From: Bifidobacterium leontopitheci
GTDB lineage: Bacteria; Actinomycetota; Actinomycetes; Actinomycetales; Bifidobacteriaceae
Assembly: GCF_009193355.1 (NCBI RefSeq)
Contig: NZ_WBVT01000031.1
Location: forward strand, 1-37,965
Direction: 5' to 3'
DNA: 37,965 nt
The first letter of the stretch is position 1. Each line of letters starts with the position of its first letter. The notes under the pieces are model-generated. The model did no database searches, had not been told where the DNA came from, and saw only the letters and a list, made by a program, of their open reading frames with translations. The position numbers and the translations under genes are program-made. Positions 1 through 9,711 of this stretch are shown here, piece after piece.

Positions 1-10
1 GTGAAGGGGT

Positions 11-34
11 GAGGGGATGAGGGGATGAGGGGAT
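11..34. repeat. 8-bp tandem repeat, three perfect copies
   Basis: The unit GAGGGGAT occurs three times head to tail, with a degenerate copy just before it at 3-10. It lies immediately downstream of the hrpA stop codon in what is left of the intergenic region. I see no hairpin or T-run, so there is no sign that it is a terminator. Copy number could vary by slippage. Confidence 0.7.
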
Positions 35-50
35 GAAGACGGCGAGGGGA

Positions 51-3000
51 TCAGGCCAGCGCCTTCTTGATGCGGTTGATGCTCACCGGCTTCGCGGTGC
101 CCAGCTCCTGCGCCCACAGGGACACGTAGAACTCCTCGAGCATCCAACGGGCCGTTTCGGCCTGCTTGGCCATCGCCTCATGCTTCGGGCCGGCGGGCTC
201 GGCCTTCGCCTTCGCCGCGGCCTTGTCCACCAGCGTTTTGGCCTCGTCCGCCTCCCACGCCCACCGCACGTCGCGGTTCTTGTCGGTCTTCGCCTTGGTC
301 AGGCGCATCAGGTCGGCCGCAAGATACCGGGGGATGTTCTTCAGCGCGTCCGGGGGAGCGGCGCCGATGAACCCGGGGAACACCAGCGTGGCGATATGCT
401 CGCGCACCGACTGCAGCACCGAGAGCATCGGCAGGTCCGCCTTGCCTGACGTCGCCTTGTCGACCTGCGCATACTGCTTGAGGATGGCGATCACGTCATG
501 CGCCACCGCGTAGACCGTATCCTCGAACACCTCGTGCACGTCCAGCACGGCGTCGGCAAGCGCCTTGTCGTCGGGCAGCGTGTCGATTGTCGGCAGCAGC
601 CGCTTGACCGCGGCCAGCTGCAGGTCCTCCACCAGATCCTTCGTCGAACGGTAGGGGGCGGACGCGAGCATCAGCGCCTCCGCGCCAAGCCAGCGCGACG
701 AGATGCGCTCGGACGGCAGCCGCAGCGCGTCCAACGCGCCACGCCACAGCATCGCCGCCCGCGACTCGGTGGTCGCGCCGGCCTTGTGCAGCAGGTTCGC
801 CTGCTCCACCAGCTTGCCCTGATCGGCGGCACGGTCGGCCTTGCGCTTGATCATCTGCCGCGCCGACGCCTCCGCCTGCTCGGCGAAACGGCGTTGCAGC
901 TCGACCAGCGACTTGCCGCTGCCCAGCACCTTGACCGGGCCGCGCGCGGGCCGTCGTCCGCGCCTGCCCTGCGGGGCGGGCAGCTGCTGCTCGACCGCGA
1001 ACGTCATCCGCAGGTACGGCGTGAGACGCTCCCACAGGTCGTCGTTCAGCACTTCGGGATGGATCTGCGCGCCGACGGTCGCGATCGCCGCCTGCGTGAA
1101 CACGTGCGGCAGGTCGGGCCACATGTGCCCGTCGTCCGTCTGCCCGGCATCGTCGGGCAGATGAGGCCTGCCCATCTCGCCTGAGCCCGGAAGGTCGGGG
1201 TAGCGGTCGTCGATCCACGCGCGGATCTTGCGCGCCGTGTCCGGAGCGGGCACGAACTGCACGCGCAGCGCCTTCGGCAGCGCCTTGATCATCGCGACGA
1301 GCAGCTCGTCGAGCAGGCCCGGCACATTCCATGTGAACTGTTCCGTCGTCAGCCGCGACAGCGCCTTCAACGGCACGTGCACGGTGACGCCGTCCGCCGG
1401 GTCGTGCGGGTCGTACACGTAGCTCAGCCGCAGGTCGATCGGTTGGCCGTCCGTGCCGACGGTATGCCAATGGTCGGGGTAGTCGGCGAGGCTTACCGAC
1501 TCGGCCGCCGCCAGGCGCTCCACCTTGTCCGGGTCGAAATCCAGCAGATGCGGCTGCTGGTCGTGCGTCGTCTTCCACCATTTCGCCAGGTCGGCAACGC
1601 AGGTCACGTCGTTGGGGATCACCGACTGGTAGAAGTCGTACAGGTCCTCGTCGCTGACCGTCTGCGCCACCTGACGCGTGCGGTTCGCGTCCTCGGCCGC
1701 GTCCTCGAGAATGTCGCGGTTGCGTCCCACGAAGTCGTCATAGGAGAACCGCTGCTGGATGTCGCCTTCGACCAGACCCTGACGGATCAGGAAGTCACGC
1801 GCCTCCATCGGGTTGATGCGCCCCCACTGCACGGTCCGGTCGGTCACGATCGGCAGGCCGTACAACAGCACCTTGGCGCTCGCCACCGCCGAGCCGCGCG
1901 AGCCCGACCAGTGCGGCTCCGCGTACGTCGTGCGCGTCAGCTGGCCTGCCAGCGGCTCCGCCCACGCCGGGTCGATGGCCGCGCTGTAACGGGCCCACAG
2001 GCGGCTCGTCTCGACCAGCTCGGTGCTCATCACCCACGGCGGCGTCGACTTGGCGACCGCCGAGGCGGGGAACAGCGCGAAATGCATGCCGCGCGCGCCT
2101 TGGTAGTCGTTCCGGGCGCTCTTCTGCGCGCGCTTCATGGCACGGGCCTTCGCCGCGCCCTTGAGCCCAGTGAAGTCGGACGCCTTCGGCTCGTGAACGA
2201 CCTGCATGCCCATCATCGACAGCAGGCCGGCGAGCATCGACGTGTGGATGCCGCGCGAATCCCACGAGCAGCACAGCGAATGGGCGGCCTGCTGGTTGAT
2301 CGGCAGCTGCCGGACCGTCAGCTCGGGGCGCGACGCCGGCTGCGGCACGCCTACCTTGAACTTGAGCTCGTGGCACATGTCGGTCAGCTGCTTGACCAGA
2401 TCTCGCCACTGGCGCATGCGCAGCCAGCTGAAATACTCGGTCTTGCAGATGCGGCGCAGCGCCGAGTTGCTCGGCTCGCCGTCCGCCTGGAAGACACGGT
2501 CCCAGATGTTGAGCGCAGTCAGGTAGTCGCTCGTCTCGTCGGCATAGCGGTTGTGGATGCGGTCCGCCTCCTCGCGCGCGTCGTCGGGACGCTCACGAGG
2601 ATCCTGCAGGCTGAGGAACGCGACGATCACCAGCACGGCGGCGACCGTGTCCGGCGTGGTCGACTTCGCCGCCTCGATGACCATGCGGCCCAGGCGCACG
2701 TCGATGGGGATGCGGGCGAGCTGGCGGCCCGTGTGCGTGAGCGTCACCTCGCCGCGGTGACGGGCGATCGCCTTCAGCTCGGTCAGCTCGTTGAAGCCGT
2801 CGGAGACGGCCTTCATGTCCGGCGGGTCGATGAATCCGAAATTCGTCACGTCCTCGGCGGTGCGTGCCACGCCGACCGACAGCATGTGCAGCACGACGGC
2901 GCCCAGCGACGTGCGCAGGATCTCCGGTTCGGTGAAGCGAGGACGCGTCTCGTAGTCCTCGCGCGAGTAGAGGCGGATCGCGATGCCGTCGGCGATACGG

Positions 3001-4178
3001 CCGCATCGGCCGGCGCGCTGGTCGGCGCTTGCCTGGCTGATCGGCTCGATCGGCAGGCGCTGCACCTTCGCCGTCTTGGAATAGCGCGAGATGCGCGCGG
3101 TGCCGGGGTCGACGACATACCGGATGCCCGGCACGGTCAGCGACGTCTCGGCCACGTTCGTGGCGATGACGATGCGCTGGTGCGTGTGCGGCTCGAAGAC
3201 CTTGTGCTGGTCCTTGGCCGACAGCCTCGCGAACAGCGGCATGATCTCGATGGCGTCCGGTCGCCGCATGTCGTCGGCGCGCGGGCCGTAATGGCGGCGC
3301 AGCGCGGTCTCGAACTCGTGGATGTCGCGTTCGCCGGAAGCGAACACGAGGATGTCCCGTGCGCCGCGCTCATGGCTGGAATGAATGACCAGCTCGGCGC
3401 AGGCACGCGCCACGGCGGTCGGCATGTCCATGTCGACGTCCCGCCGCGAGTCGCCGCGTCCGCCGCGTGCGTCGTCGCGCGACGGGGCGGCGGTCAGCTC
3501 GTCATACGCCTCCTCGCCGGGCATGGCGCCCGTCTCGAAGCCGGGCACGTGCCGCATGAGCGCCGGAGCCGTGCCGAGCGGCTCGTAGACGACCTGCACG
3601 GGATACGTGCGGCCGGAGACCTCGATCACCGGCACCTTGGTGTGCAGGGCGTGTTCGAAATGCTCCTGGAACTTCACCGAGTCGATGGTCGCCGACGTGA
3701 TGACCAGCTTGAGGTCGCGCCGCTTGGGCAGCAGGGCCGTCAGATAGCCGAGCAGGAAGTCGATGTTGAGGCTGCGCTCGTGTGCCTCGTCGATGATGAT
3801 CGTGTCGTACTGGCTGAGCTTGGGGTCGCGCTGGATCTGCGCGAGCAGAATGCCGTCGGTGACGACGCGCAGCCGGGTCTTCGGCGATGACTCGTCCGTG
3901 AAGCGGACCTGATAGCCCACCTCGTCGCCGAGGCGCACGCCCATCTCCGCGGCGATGCGCTCGGCGACCGTGCGCGCGGCGATGCGCCGCGGCTGCGTGT
4001 GCACGATCTGCCGTCCGTGCGAGCCTCGGCCCAGCTCCAGCAGGATCTTCGGCAGCTGGGTCGTCTTGCCGGAACCCGTCTGTCCGGAGACGATGACCAC
4101 CTGACTGTGCGTCACGGCCCGCGCGATGTCGTCGCGTGCCGCGGAAACCGGCAGTTCGGAAGGATACTCGAACTTCAT
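51..4178 (-). CDS. hrpA: ATP-dependent RNA helicase HrpA (DEAH box)
   Basis: Large DEAH-box helicase of 1375 residues, close to the roughly 1300 of Escherichia coli HrpA. Visible motifs are a Walker A loop GQTGSGKT near residues 32-39, the DEAH box near 130-133, a SAT motif, and the QRAGRCGR helicase motif VI. A long C-terminal half (residues about 650-1375) corresponds to the OB-fold and HrpA-specific domain. The family unwinds RNA with ATP and acts on stalled or collided ribosomes in bacteria; that role comes from family knowledge. The ATG start places the P-loop at the usual distance from the N-terminus, but the Shine-Dalgarno is weak. The gene is monocistronic in this view and faces the same way as the methyltransferase upstream of it. 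A long open frame on the opposite strand is a high-GC shadow. Confidence 0.95.
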   Translation of the reverse strand: MKFEYPSELPVSAARDDIARAVTHSQVVIVSGQTGSGKTTQLPKILLELGRGSHGRQIVHTQPRRIAARTVAERIAAEMGVRLGDEVGYQVRFTDESSPKTRLRVVTDGILLAQIQRDPKLSQYDTIIIDEAHERSLNIDFLLGYLTALLPKRRDLKLVITSATIDSVKFQEHFEHALHTKVPVIEVSGRTYPVQVVYEPLGTAPALMRHVPGFETGAMPGEEAYDELTAAPSRDDARGGRGDSRRDVDMDMPTAVARACAELVIHSSHERGARDILVFASGERDIHEFETALRRHYGPRADDMRRPDAIEIMPLFARLSAKDQHKVFEPHTHQRIVIATNVAETSLTVPGIRYVVDPGTARISRYSKTAKVQRLPIEPISQASADQRAGRCGRIADGIAIRLYSREDYETRPRFTEPEILRTSLGAVVLHMLSVGVARTAEDVTNFGFIDPPDMKAVSDGFNELTELKAIARHRGEVTLTHTGRQLARIPIDVRLGRMVIEAAKSTTPDTVAAVLVIVAFLSLQDPRERPDDAREEADRIHNRYADETSDYLTALNIWDRVFQADGEPSNSALRRICKTEYFSWLRMRQWRDLVKQLTDMCHELKFKVGVPQPASRPELTVRQLPINQQAAHSLCCSWDSRGIHTSMLAGLLSMMGMQVVHEPKASDFTGLKGAAKARAMKRAQKSARNDYQGARGMHFALFPASAVAKSTPPWVMSTELVETSRLWARYSAAIDPAWAEPLAGQLTRTTYAEPHWSGSRGSAVASAKVLLYGLPIVTDRTVQWGRINPMEARDFLIRQGLVEGDIQQRFSYDDFVGRNRDILEDAAEDANRTRQVAQTVSDEDLYDFYQSVIPNDVTCVADLAKWWKTTHDQQPHLLDFDPDKVERLAAAESVSLADYPDHWHTVGTDGQPIDLRLSYVYDPHDPADGVTVHVPLKALSRLTTEQFTWNVPGLLDELLVAMIKALPKALRVQFVPAPDTARKIRAWIDDRYPDLPGSGEMGRPHLPDDAGQTDDGHMWPDLPHVFTQAAIATVGAQIHPEVLNDDLWERLTPYLRMTFAVEQQLPAPQGRRGRRPARGPVKVLGSGKSLVELQRRFAEQAEASARQMIKRKADRAADQGKLVEQANLLHKAGATTESRAAMLWRGALDALRLPSERISSRWLGAEALMLASAPYRSTKDLVEDLQLAAVKRLLPTIDTLPDDKALADAVLDVHEVFEDTVYAVAHDVIAILKQYAQVDKATSGKADLPMLSVLQSVREHIATLVFPGFIGAAPPDALKNIPRYLAADLMRLTKAKTDKNRDVRWAWEADEAKTLVDKAAAKAKAEPAGPKHEAMAKQAETARWMLEEFYVSLWAQELGTAKPVSINRIKKALA

Positions 4179-4253
4179 ATGGTTTGTCTGTCCCTCACCT
4201 TATCCAATGCATCCAATGCGATACGGGCGCGGCGGCGCCGTCGACGGTCTTCG

Positions 4254-4859
4254 TCAGTGGCGCAGCACCTCGATGACCCGATATCCCTTGGCCGAGTGGT
4301 ACTTCGACACGTCGTAGCCGTCGCCCAGCGCCGTGGCGAGCCACGGGATCAGCGAATCCGCACCAAGGTTGCGCTGTACCACCAGATACGCGGCGCCACC
4401 CTCCTTGAGCCGCGGCAGCCATGTCATGAGCAGCTCGTGCAGCGCCTCCTTGCCCACGCGGATTGGCGGGTTCGACCAGATCGCGTCGAACCGAAGATCG
4501 CCCGGCACCTGGTCCGGCGTCACCGCGTGGACGTTCGCGCAGCCGTTCGCGCCGGCGTTCGCCGCGGTGAGCTCCACCGCGCGCTCGTTGACGTCCACCG
4601 CCCACACGTCGGCCTCGGGGGAGGCGAACGCCAGGGCGAGGGCGACCGGACCCCATCCGCAGCCGATGTCCAGCAGCACGCCCTGCGCCGGCGGCTCGGG
4701 GACCTCGCGCAGCAGCACGGACGTGCCCAAGTCGAGCCGGGAGCCGGAGAAGACCCCGTTCGAGGTCTCCACGGTGGTCTCACGCCCCTGCAACGTCACG
4801 GTCAGCCGCCTGCGCACGTCGGCGGACGACGGTTCCGCACTGAAATACTGTTCGCTCAT
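4254..4859 (-). CDS. RsmC-like class I methyltransferase
   Basis: A 201-residue SAM-dependent methyltransferase of the MTS (methyltransferase small) group. The SAM loop DIGCGWGPVALALA lies near residues 84-97 and the catalytic SNPPIRVGK motif near 130-138. The NPP motif indicates methylation of an exocyclic amino group, usually guanine N2 of rRNA as in RsmC/RsmD, but the target cannot be read from sequence. The protein is a single domain, about half the length of E. coli RsmC, and lacks the inactive N-terminal copy. It is divergent from hflX across 148 bp and lies upstream of hrpA on the same strand, 75 bp away. The family call is firm; the exact substrate is not. Confidence 0.85.
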   Translation of the reverse strand: MSEQYFSAEPSSADVRRRLTVTLQGRETTVETSNGVFSGSRLDLGTSVLLREVPEPPAQGVLLDIGCGWGPVALALAFASPEADVWAVDVNERAVELTAANAGANGCANVHAVTPDQVPGDLRFDAIWSNPPIRVGKEALHELLMTWLPRLKEGGAAYLVVQRNLGADSLIPWLATALGDGYDVSKYHSAKGYRVIEVLRH

Positions 4860-4952
4860 CTCACACCTCTGCCTGTGTCCTCATGTCCCGTCCGCCGGAA
4901 TCGTCGCGGGCCGTGGGCGGCGCCCGCGGAAAGGTCCATGTCTGCCAAAACG

Positions 4953-4980
4953 ATGATAATAACAACCAACCATAGTTCAA
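4953..4980 (-). promoter_or_regulatory. Candidate promoter of the methyltransferase gene
   Basis: Read on the minus strand, a -35 box TTGAAC (complement of 4975-4980) and a -10 box TATCAT (complement of 4953-4958) are 16 bp apart. They would start a transcript about 85 bases ahead of the methyltransferase ATG. The divergent hflX gene begins at 5008, so the two promoters must share this short region. This is pattern matching only. Confidence 0.45.
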
Positions 4981-5007
4981 TCGTGTGAAAAGAATCCAGA
5001 GGAGCCA

Positions 5008-6528
5008 TTGAGCCAGGAGAATGCAGAGGTCGTGACGGACGGCGGGGAGGCGCCGCGGCTGACGGGCGTGCTCGCCGACAGGTCGGAGGTGCTGCTTGAC
5101 GAGGTCGGCGGCGCGGCGCAGGAGAGCAACGAGGAGTGGCGCGAACGCGAGTCGCGCAACCAGCTGAAACGGGTCGCCGGTCTTGGCGAGATGCAGGACG
5201 TCACCGAGGTCGAATACCGCAAGGTGCGTCTGGAGCGCGTCGTGCTCGTCGGCGTCTGGTCGAGCGCGGACTCGACCGCGGCGCAGGCCGAGGAATCGTT
5301 GCGAGAGCTCGCCGCGCTCGCCCAGACCGCCGGCGCCGTGGTGTGCGACGGCCTGCTGCAGCAGCGTCTTAGGCCCGATCCGGCGACCTATGTCGGCTCC
5401 GGCAAGGTCGGCGAGCTCGCCGACATCGTCGCCCAGAACGAGGCCGACACCATCATCGTCGATGATGATCTGCCGCCCAGCCAGCGGCGCGCGCTGGAGG
5501 ACGCCACCAAGGTCAAGGTCGTGGACCGCACCGCCGTCATCCTCGACATCTTCGCGCAGCACGCCACCAGCCGCGAAGGAAAGGCGCAGGTGGAGCTCGC
5601 CCAGCTGGAGTACATGCTGCCGAGACTGCGAGGCTGGGGCGGCTCGCTGTCGCGCCAGGCCGGCGGTCGGGCCGCGGGCGCGGATGCCGGCATCGGCTCG
5701 CGAGGCCCGGGCGAGACCAAGATCGAGATGGACCGTCGTGTGATCCGCACCAGGATCGCCCGTCTGCGCCGCCAGATCCGGCAGATGGCCCCCGCCCGCG
5801 AGGTCAAGCGGGGTGCGAGACGCCGCTACGGCCTGCCCACGGTCGCGGTGGTCGGGTATACGAACGCCGGCAAATCGTCGATCACGAACCGGCTCACCGG
5901 CTCCGCGGAGCTCGTCGAGAACGCGCTGTTCGCCACGCTCGACACCGCGGTGAGGCGTGCGAAGGCGAAGGACGGGCGCCTCTACGCGTACGTCGATACG
6001 GTCGGCTTCGTGCGCAACCTGCCCACGCAGCTGATCGAGGCGTTCAAGTCGACGCTCGAGGAGGTCGCCGAGGCCGACCTGATCCTGCACGTGGTCGACG
6101 GCTCGCATCCCGACCCCTTCTCGCAGGTCGATGCGGTCAACGCCGTGCTCGCCGACATCGAGGGCGCGGCGGAGATACCGCGCGTGCTCGTCTTCAACAA
6201 GGTCGACCGCATCGACGACATCACCAGACAACGCCTGACCGCGCTTGAGCCGGACGCGCTGCTCGCGTCGGCGTACTCCGGCGAGGGGCTGGACGCGCTG
6301 CGCGGGCGCATCGAGTCGATGCTCCCAGTCCCCGGCGTGCACGTGTCCGCGCTGCTGCCGTATTCCGCGGGCTCGCTGCTGTCGCGCGTGCGCGAGTACG
6401 GCAGCGTCGAATCGGTCGAATACCGGGCGGACGGCGTGTGGCTGGAGGCGGACGTCGACAGCGGACTCGCCGCGAAGGTCGTCGAGCAGGCGGTCGACAC
6501 GCCCGAGGAGGATGCGGCCGGCGCGTGA
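5008..6528 (+). CDS. hflX: Ribosome-associated GTPase HflX
   Basis: A 506-residue HflX-family GTPase. The N-terminal HflX domain (about 60-270) includes the family motif GPGETKIEMDRR and a glycine-rich loop. The G domain has G1 GYTNAGKSS near 283-291, G3 DTVGFV, and G4 NKVD. HflX binds the large ribosomal subunit and splits or rescues stalled ribosomes (family knowledge). The start is TTG, chosen because the purine-rich AGAGGAG stands just ahead at the right spacing; no ATG fits as well. The first 75 residues are hydrophilic and poorly conserved, which is common in actinobacterial homologues. The gene stands alone between a divergent methyltransferase gene and ldh, which has its own promoter. 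Confidence 0.93.
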   Translation: MSQENAEVVTDGGEAPRLTGVLADRSEVLLDEVGGAAQESNEEWRERESRNQLKRVAGLGEMQDVTEVEYRKVRLERVVLVGVWSSADSTAAQAEESLRELAALAQTAGAVVCDGLLQQRLRPDPATYVGSGKVGELADIVAQNEADTIIVDDDLPPSQRRALEDATKVKVVDRTAVILDIFAQHATSREGKAQVELAQLEYMLPRLRGWGGSLSRQAGGRAAGADAGIGSRGPGETKIEMDRRVIRTRIARLRRQIRQMAPAREVKRGARRRYGLPTVAVVGYTNAGKSSITNRLTGSAELVENALFATLDTAVRRAKAKDGRLYAYVDTVGFVRNLPTQLIEAFKSTLEEVAEADLILHVVDGSHPDPFSQVDAVNAVLADIEGAAEIPRVLVFNKVDRIDDITRQRLTALEPDALLASAYSGEGLDALRGRIESMLPVPGVHVSALLPYSAGSLLSRVREYGSVESVEYRADGVWLEADVDSGLAAKVVEQAVDTPEEDAAGA

Positions 6529-6552
6529 GCGGCGGGTGAGCGTTCACAGAAC

Positions 6553-6568
6553 TGTGAGGCAAATCACG
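6553..6568. promoter_or_regulatory. CRP/FNR-like palindrome upstream of ldh
   Basis: TGTGA, six bases, then TCACG: nine of ten half-site positions fit the CRP-family operator TGTGA-N6-TCACA. It directly abuts the -35 box at 6569 and is centred about 43 bp before the predicted transcription start, the position of a class II activator site. Which regulator would bind is not known from the sequence. Confidence 0.5.
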
Positions 6569-6597
6569 TTGCCATGTGGCGTGTGAACCGTTATGAA
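6569..6597 (+). promoter_or_regulatory. Predicted ldh promoter
   Basis: A -35 box TTGCCA (6569-6574) and a -10 box TATGAA (6592-6597) are separated by exactly 17 bp. Transcription would begin near 6604, leaving a leader of about 90 bases before the ldh ATG at 6696. Confidence 0.6.
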
Positions 6598-6632
6598 CGC
6601 ATGTCAAACGTCACCATGTGTAGATAGAGTGA

Positions 6633-7658
<1,026 letters not shown>

Positions 7659-7686
7659 TACCTGCTATAATCGGTATCCACGTGTG

Positions 7687-7714
7687 AAAACCCCGGCTTT
7701 GCCCGGGGTTTTCG
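7687..7714 (+). terminator. Rho-independent terminator of ldh
   Basis: A perfect 10-bp stem (AAAACCCCGG / CCGGGGTTTT) with a six-base loop starts 28 bases after the ldh stop codon. The stem itself ends in a T-run, and its A-tract mirrors it. Confidence 0.9.
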
Positions 7715-7736
7715 CGTTAAGGCGGCTAATTGAGAA

Positions 7737-7763
7737 TGATGGTGAGAAACGCTCTCACCATCA
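7737..7763 (+). promoter_or_regulatory. Inverted repeat in front of the CDF exporter gene
   Basis: Arms TGATGGTGAGA and TCTCACCATCA (11 bp, perfect) surround a five-base loop, ending 38 bp before the chosen start codon. There is no T-run, so a terminator is unlikely; an operator or a leader hairpin fits better. The left arm overlaps TTGAGAATGAT (7730-7740), which resembles half of an actinobacterial Zur/Fur-type box. The link to metal sensing is inference from the downstream gene. Confidence 0.5.
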
Positions 7764-7801
7764 ATTCGCACGGCGGAGGCTCTCGCGGAAAGGCGGATGA
7801 C

Positions 7802-8770
7802 ATGGCACACGACCATATGACGACGGTCGGGACGACGGCGACCGGCATGACGACGGCGGATGCCGAGGCAGCGAGCCGCGCCCATCAGCGGCGTCTGACC
7901 TACACGCTGGCGCTGACCGGAACCGTGTTCGTCGCCGAGGTCGTCGGCGCCATCATCACCGGTTCGCTGGCGTTGTTGGTGGATGCCGGCCACATGCTCA
8001 CCGACATGTCGGTGCTGATCGCTTCAACGGTGACGGCGGTGCTGATGCGGCGCAAGCCGAGTAACGCCCGCACGTGGGGGTGGGCCCGGCTTGAGGTGCT
8101 GACCGCCGAGGCCGGTTCGATGATCCTGCTGTTCGTCGGCCTGTACGCGCTGATCGAGGCCGGCATGAGGCTGTTCGGCGTATCGTCCGACCATATTGCC
8201 GACGGGAACCTGCTGCTGGCCTTCGGCATCATCGGCCTGGCGGCGAACGTCGGATCCATGCTGATTCTCGCAGGACAGCACAATGACAACATGAACATGA
8301 AGGCGGCGTTCCTCGAAGTGGTGAACGACGCGTTGGGGTCGGTCGCCGTCATCGCGTCGGCCGTGGTCATGACATTGACCGGATGGGATGGTTTCGATGC
8401 CATCGCCGGCGCGCTGATCGCGCTCATGATGATTCCCCGTGCCGTCACGCTGCTGCGCAACGCGTTGAAGGTCCTGCTTGAGGAGACGCCGGACGGACTG
8501 GACCTGGATGCGGTCCGCGAGCATCTCGAGCACGTGCCTCACGTGGTGGCCGTGCATGACCTGCATGCGAGCACCGTCTCGACCGGCATGCCCATCCTCA
8601 TGGCGCATGTGGTCGTGGAGCGTGGGCTGACAATGGAGCAGGCGGCCGAAGTGCTCTCGCAGCTGCAGGAGTGCCTGCGCAAGCATTTCCCCGTTTCCGT
8701 GCCGCACACCACGTTCCAGCTAGAACCGGAGGGTTACAGCAGCGCCAGCGCCGGCCAGCTGCACTCGTGA
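7802..8770 (+). CDS. Cation diffusion facilitator (zinc/cobalt exporter family)
   Basis: A 322-residue CDF-family transporter that exports divalent metal, most often zinc, in exchange for protons across the cytoplasmic membrane. About six hydrophobic segments lie between residues 35 and 230, followed by a cytoplasmic C-terminal domain ending near residue 310. The TM2 metal-site motif DAGHMLTD is intact (His and Asp four apart). In TM5 the usual HxxxD reads ExxxD (EVVNDALGSV), a variant that may alter metal preference. The N-terminus is rich in His, Met and Thr. The ATG at 7802 follows AAAGGCGG at good spacing; an upstream in-frame TTG at 7730 lies inside the inverted repeat and is rejected. 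It is convergent with lexA. Confidence 0.9.
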   Translation: MAHDHMTTVGTTATGMTTADAEAASRAHQRRLTYTLALTGTVFVAEVVGAIITGSLALLVDAGHMLTDMSVLIASTVTAVLMRRKPSNARTWGWARLEVLTAEAGSMILLFVGLYALIEAGMRLFGVSSDHIADGNLLLAFGIIGLAANVGSMLILAGQHNDNMNMKAAFLEVVNDALGSVAVIASAVVMTLTGWDGFDAIAGALIALMMIPRAVTLLRNALKVLLEETPDGLDLDAVREHLEHVPHVVAVHDLHASTVSTGMPILMAHVVVERGLTMEQAAEVLSQLQECLRKHFPVSVPHTTFQLEPEGYSSASAGQLHS

Positions 8771-8830
8771 TCGCCGTGACGACTGTCGCCGTGACGACTG
8801 TCGCCGTGACGACTGTCGCCGTGACGGCTG
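8771..8830. repeat. 15-bp tandem repeat, four copies
   Basis: The unit TCGCCGTGACGACTG occurs three times exactly and once with a single change, starting at the base after the CDF stop codon. It fills the space between the convergent CDF and lexA genes, where no ordinary terminator is visible. Confidence 0.85.
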
Positions 8831-8854
8831 TCGCGGCAACACCAGCGCGGCAGG

Positions 8855-9559
8855 CTACAGGCGGCGCAGTACGCTGACCACCTTGCCCATGATCTGGGCG
8901 TGCGTGCCGTCGATGGGGGAGTAGGCCGGATTGTGCGGGATCAGCCAGACGTGGCCGTTGTCGTTGCGGAACGTCTTGATGGTTGCCTCGTCGTCCAGCA
9001 GCGCCGCGACGATATCGCCGTTGACCGCGGAATGCTGTTCGCGGATGACGACGAAGTCGCCGTCGCAGATGGCGGCATCGACCATCGAATCGCCGTGCAC
9101 TTCGAGCATGAAGAGCTTGCCGCCGCCGGTCAGGCGTTCCGGAAGACGCATGACGTCGTCGACATGCTGCTCCGCGGTGATGGGGACGCCGGCGGCGATG
9201 CGGCCCACCAGCGGCACGTCCCGTGACGTGAGAATCGACTCGCTGGGCTCCTCGCCGCCGTTCGTCGGCGCGAGGACGTTGACGGTCTGCGTCGGGACGC
9301 CCGTGTCGTACAGTTCGATGGCGCGGCCCTTGTTCGCGCCGATGTGCAGGTATCCCTTCTTCTGCAGGGCCTGAAGCTGGTGCTTCACCGACGAGGGGCT
9401 CTTCAGGCCTGCGACTTCGCCGATCTCACGGAAGGAAGGGGCGAAACCGTGGCTGGCTATGTGCTCGCGGATGGCGGTCAGCACCTTCTGCTGACGTTCC
9501 GTGAGGTCGGTGTCCCGCTGCCGCTGCGGCGCTTTTCTGGCGGATGGGGTAGTGCTCAC
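8855..9559 (-). CDS. lexA: LexA repressor, SOS regulator
   Basis: A 234-residue LexA. The N-terminal winged helix (about 20-85) contains the conserved SFREIGEVAGLKSPSSV recognition region. The C-terminal S24 peptidase-like half has the self-cleavage site Ala123-Gly124, catalytic Ser158 in GDSM, and Lys195. On DNA damage RecA filaments trigger cleavage and derepress the SOS genes. The start is GTG, preceded by AAAGGAG five bases upstream. An SOS box sits within its promoter, so it should repress itself. It is divergent from the LysM protein gene, the arrangement seen at the lexA / Rv2719c locus of mycobacteria. Confidence 0.97.
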   Translation of the reverse strand: MSTTPSARKAPQRQRDTDLTERQQKVLTAIREHIASHGFAPSFREIGEVAGLKSPSSVKHQLQALQKKGYLHIGANKGRAIELYDTGVPTQTVNVLAPTNGGEEPSESILTSRDVPLVGRIAAGVPITAEQHVDDVMRLPERLTGGGKLFMLEVHGDSMVDAAICDGDFVVIREQHSAVNGDIVAALLDDEATIKTFRNDNGHVWLIPHNPAYSPIDGTHAQIMGKVVSVLRRL

Positions 9560-9585
9560 GATGGCTCCTTTCGTAATAGTCCCAT

Positions 9586-9614
9586 ATCATAGCGCGGATA
9601 TTCGAACAAAACAA
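9586..9614 (-). promoter_or_regulatory. lexA promoter
   Basis: On the minus strand a -35 box TTGTTT (complement of 9609-9614) and a -10 box TATGAT (complement of 9586-9591) are 17 bp apart. The SOS box at 9612-9625 overlaps the -35 box, which fits direct repression by LexA. Confidence 0.6.
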
Positions 9615-9625
9615 ACAAGCGTTCG
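9612..9625. promoter_or_regulatory. SOS box (LexA operator)
   Basis: CAAAC-AAGC-GTTCG matches the actinobacterial and Bacillus-type SOS box CGAAC-N4-GTTCG with one mismatch. It lies between lexA and the divergent LysM gene. Isolated half-sites TCGAAC (9602-9607) and GTTCGA (9674-9679) occur on either side. Confidence 0.65.
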
Positions 9626-9711
9626 AGATGGCGTGTTGTGTTTGTCGAACCACCGTGTCATCATGTGTACAACCGTTCGATAGACATGAGTTCGATAAGG
9701 AGACGGTGAAC

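Noticed and set aside
1377..3890. An 837-codon open frame on the plus strand
   Set aside because: It is antisense to hrpA, Arg/Leu/Val-rich with no domain, and typical of the open antisense frames produced by GC-rich codon bias.
8771..8830. A terminator for the CDF gene or lexA
   Set aside because: The 15-bp repeats do not pair into a stable stem followed by a T-run on either strand.
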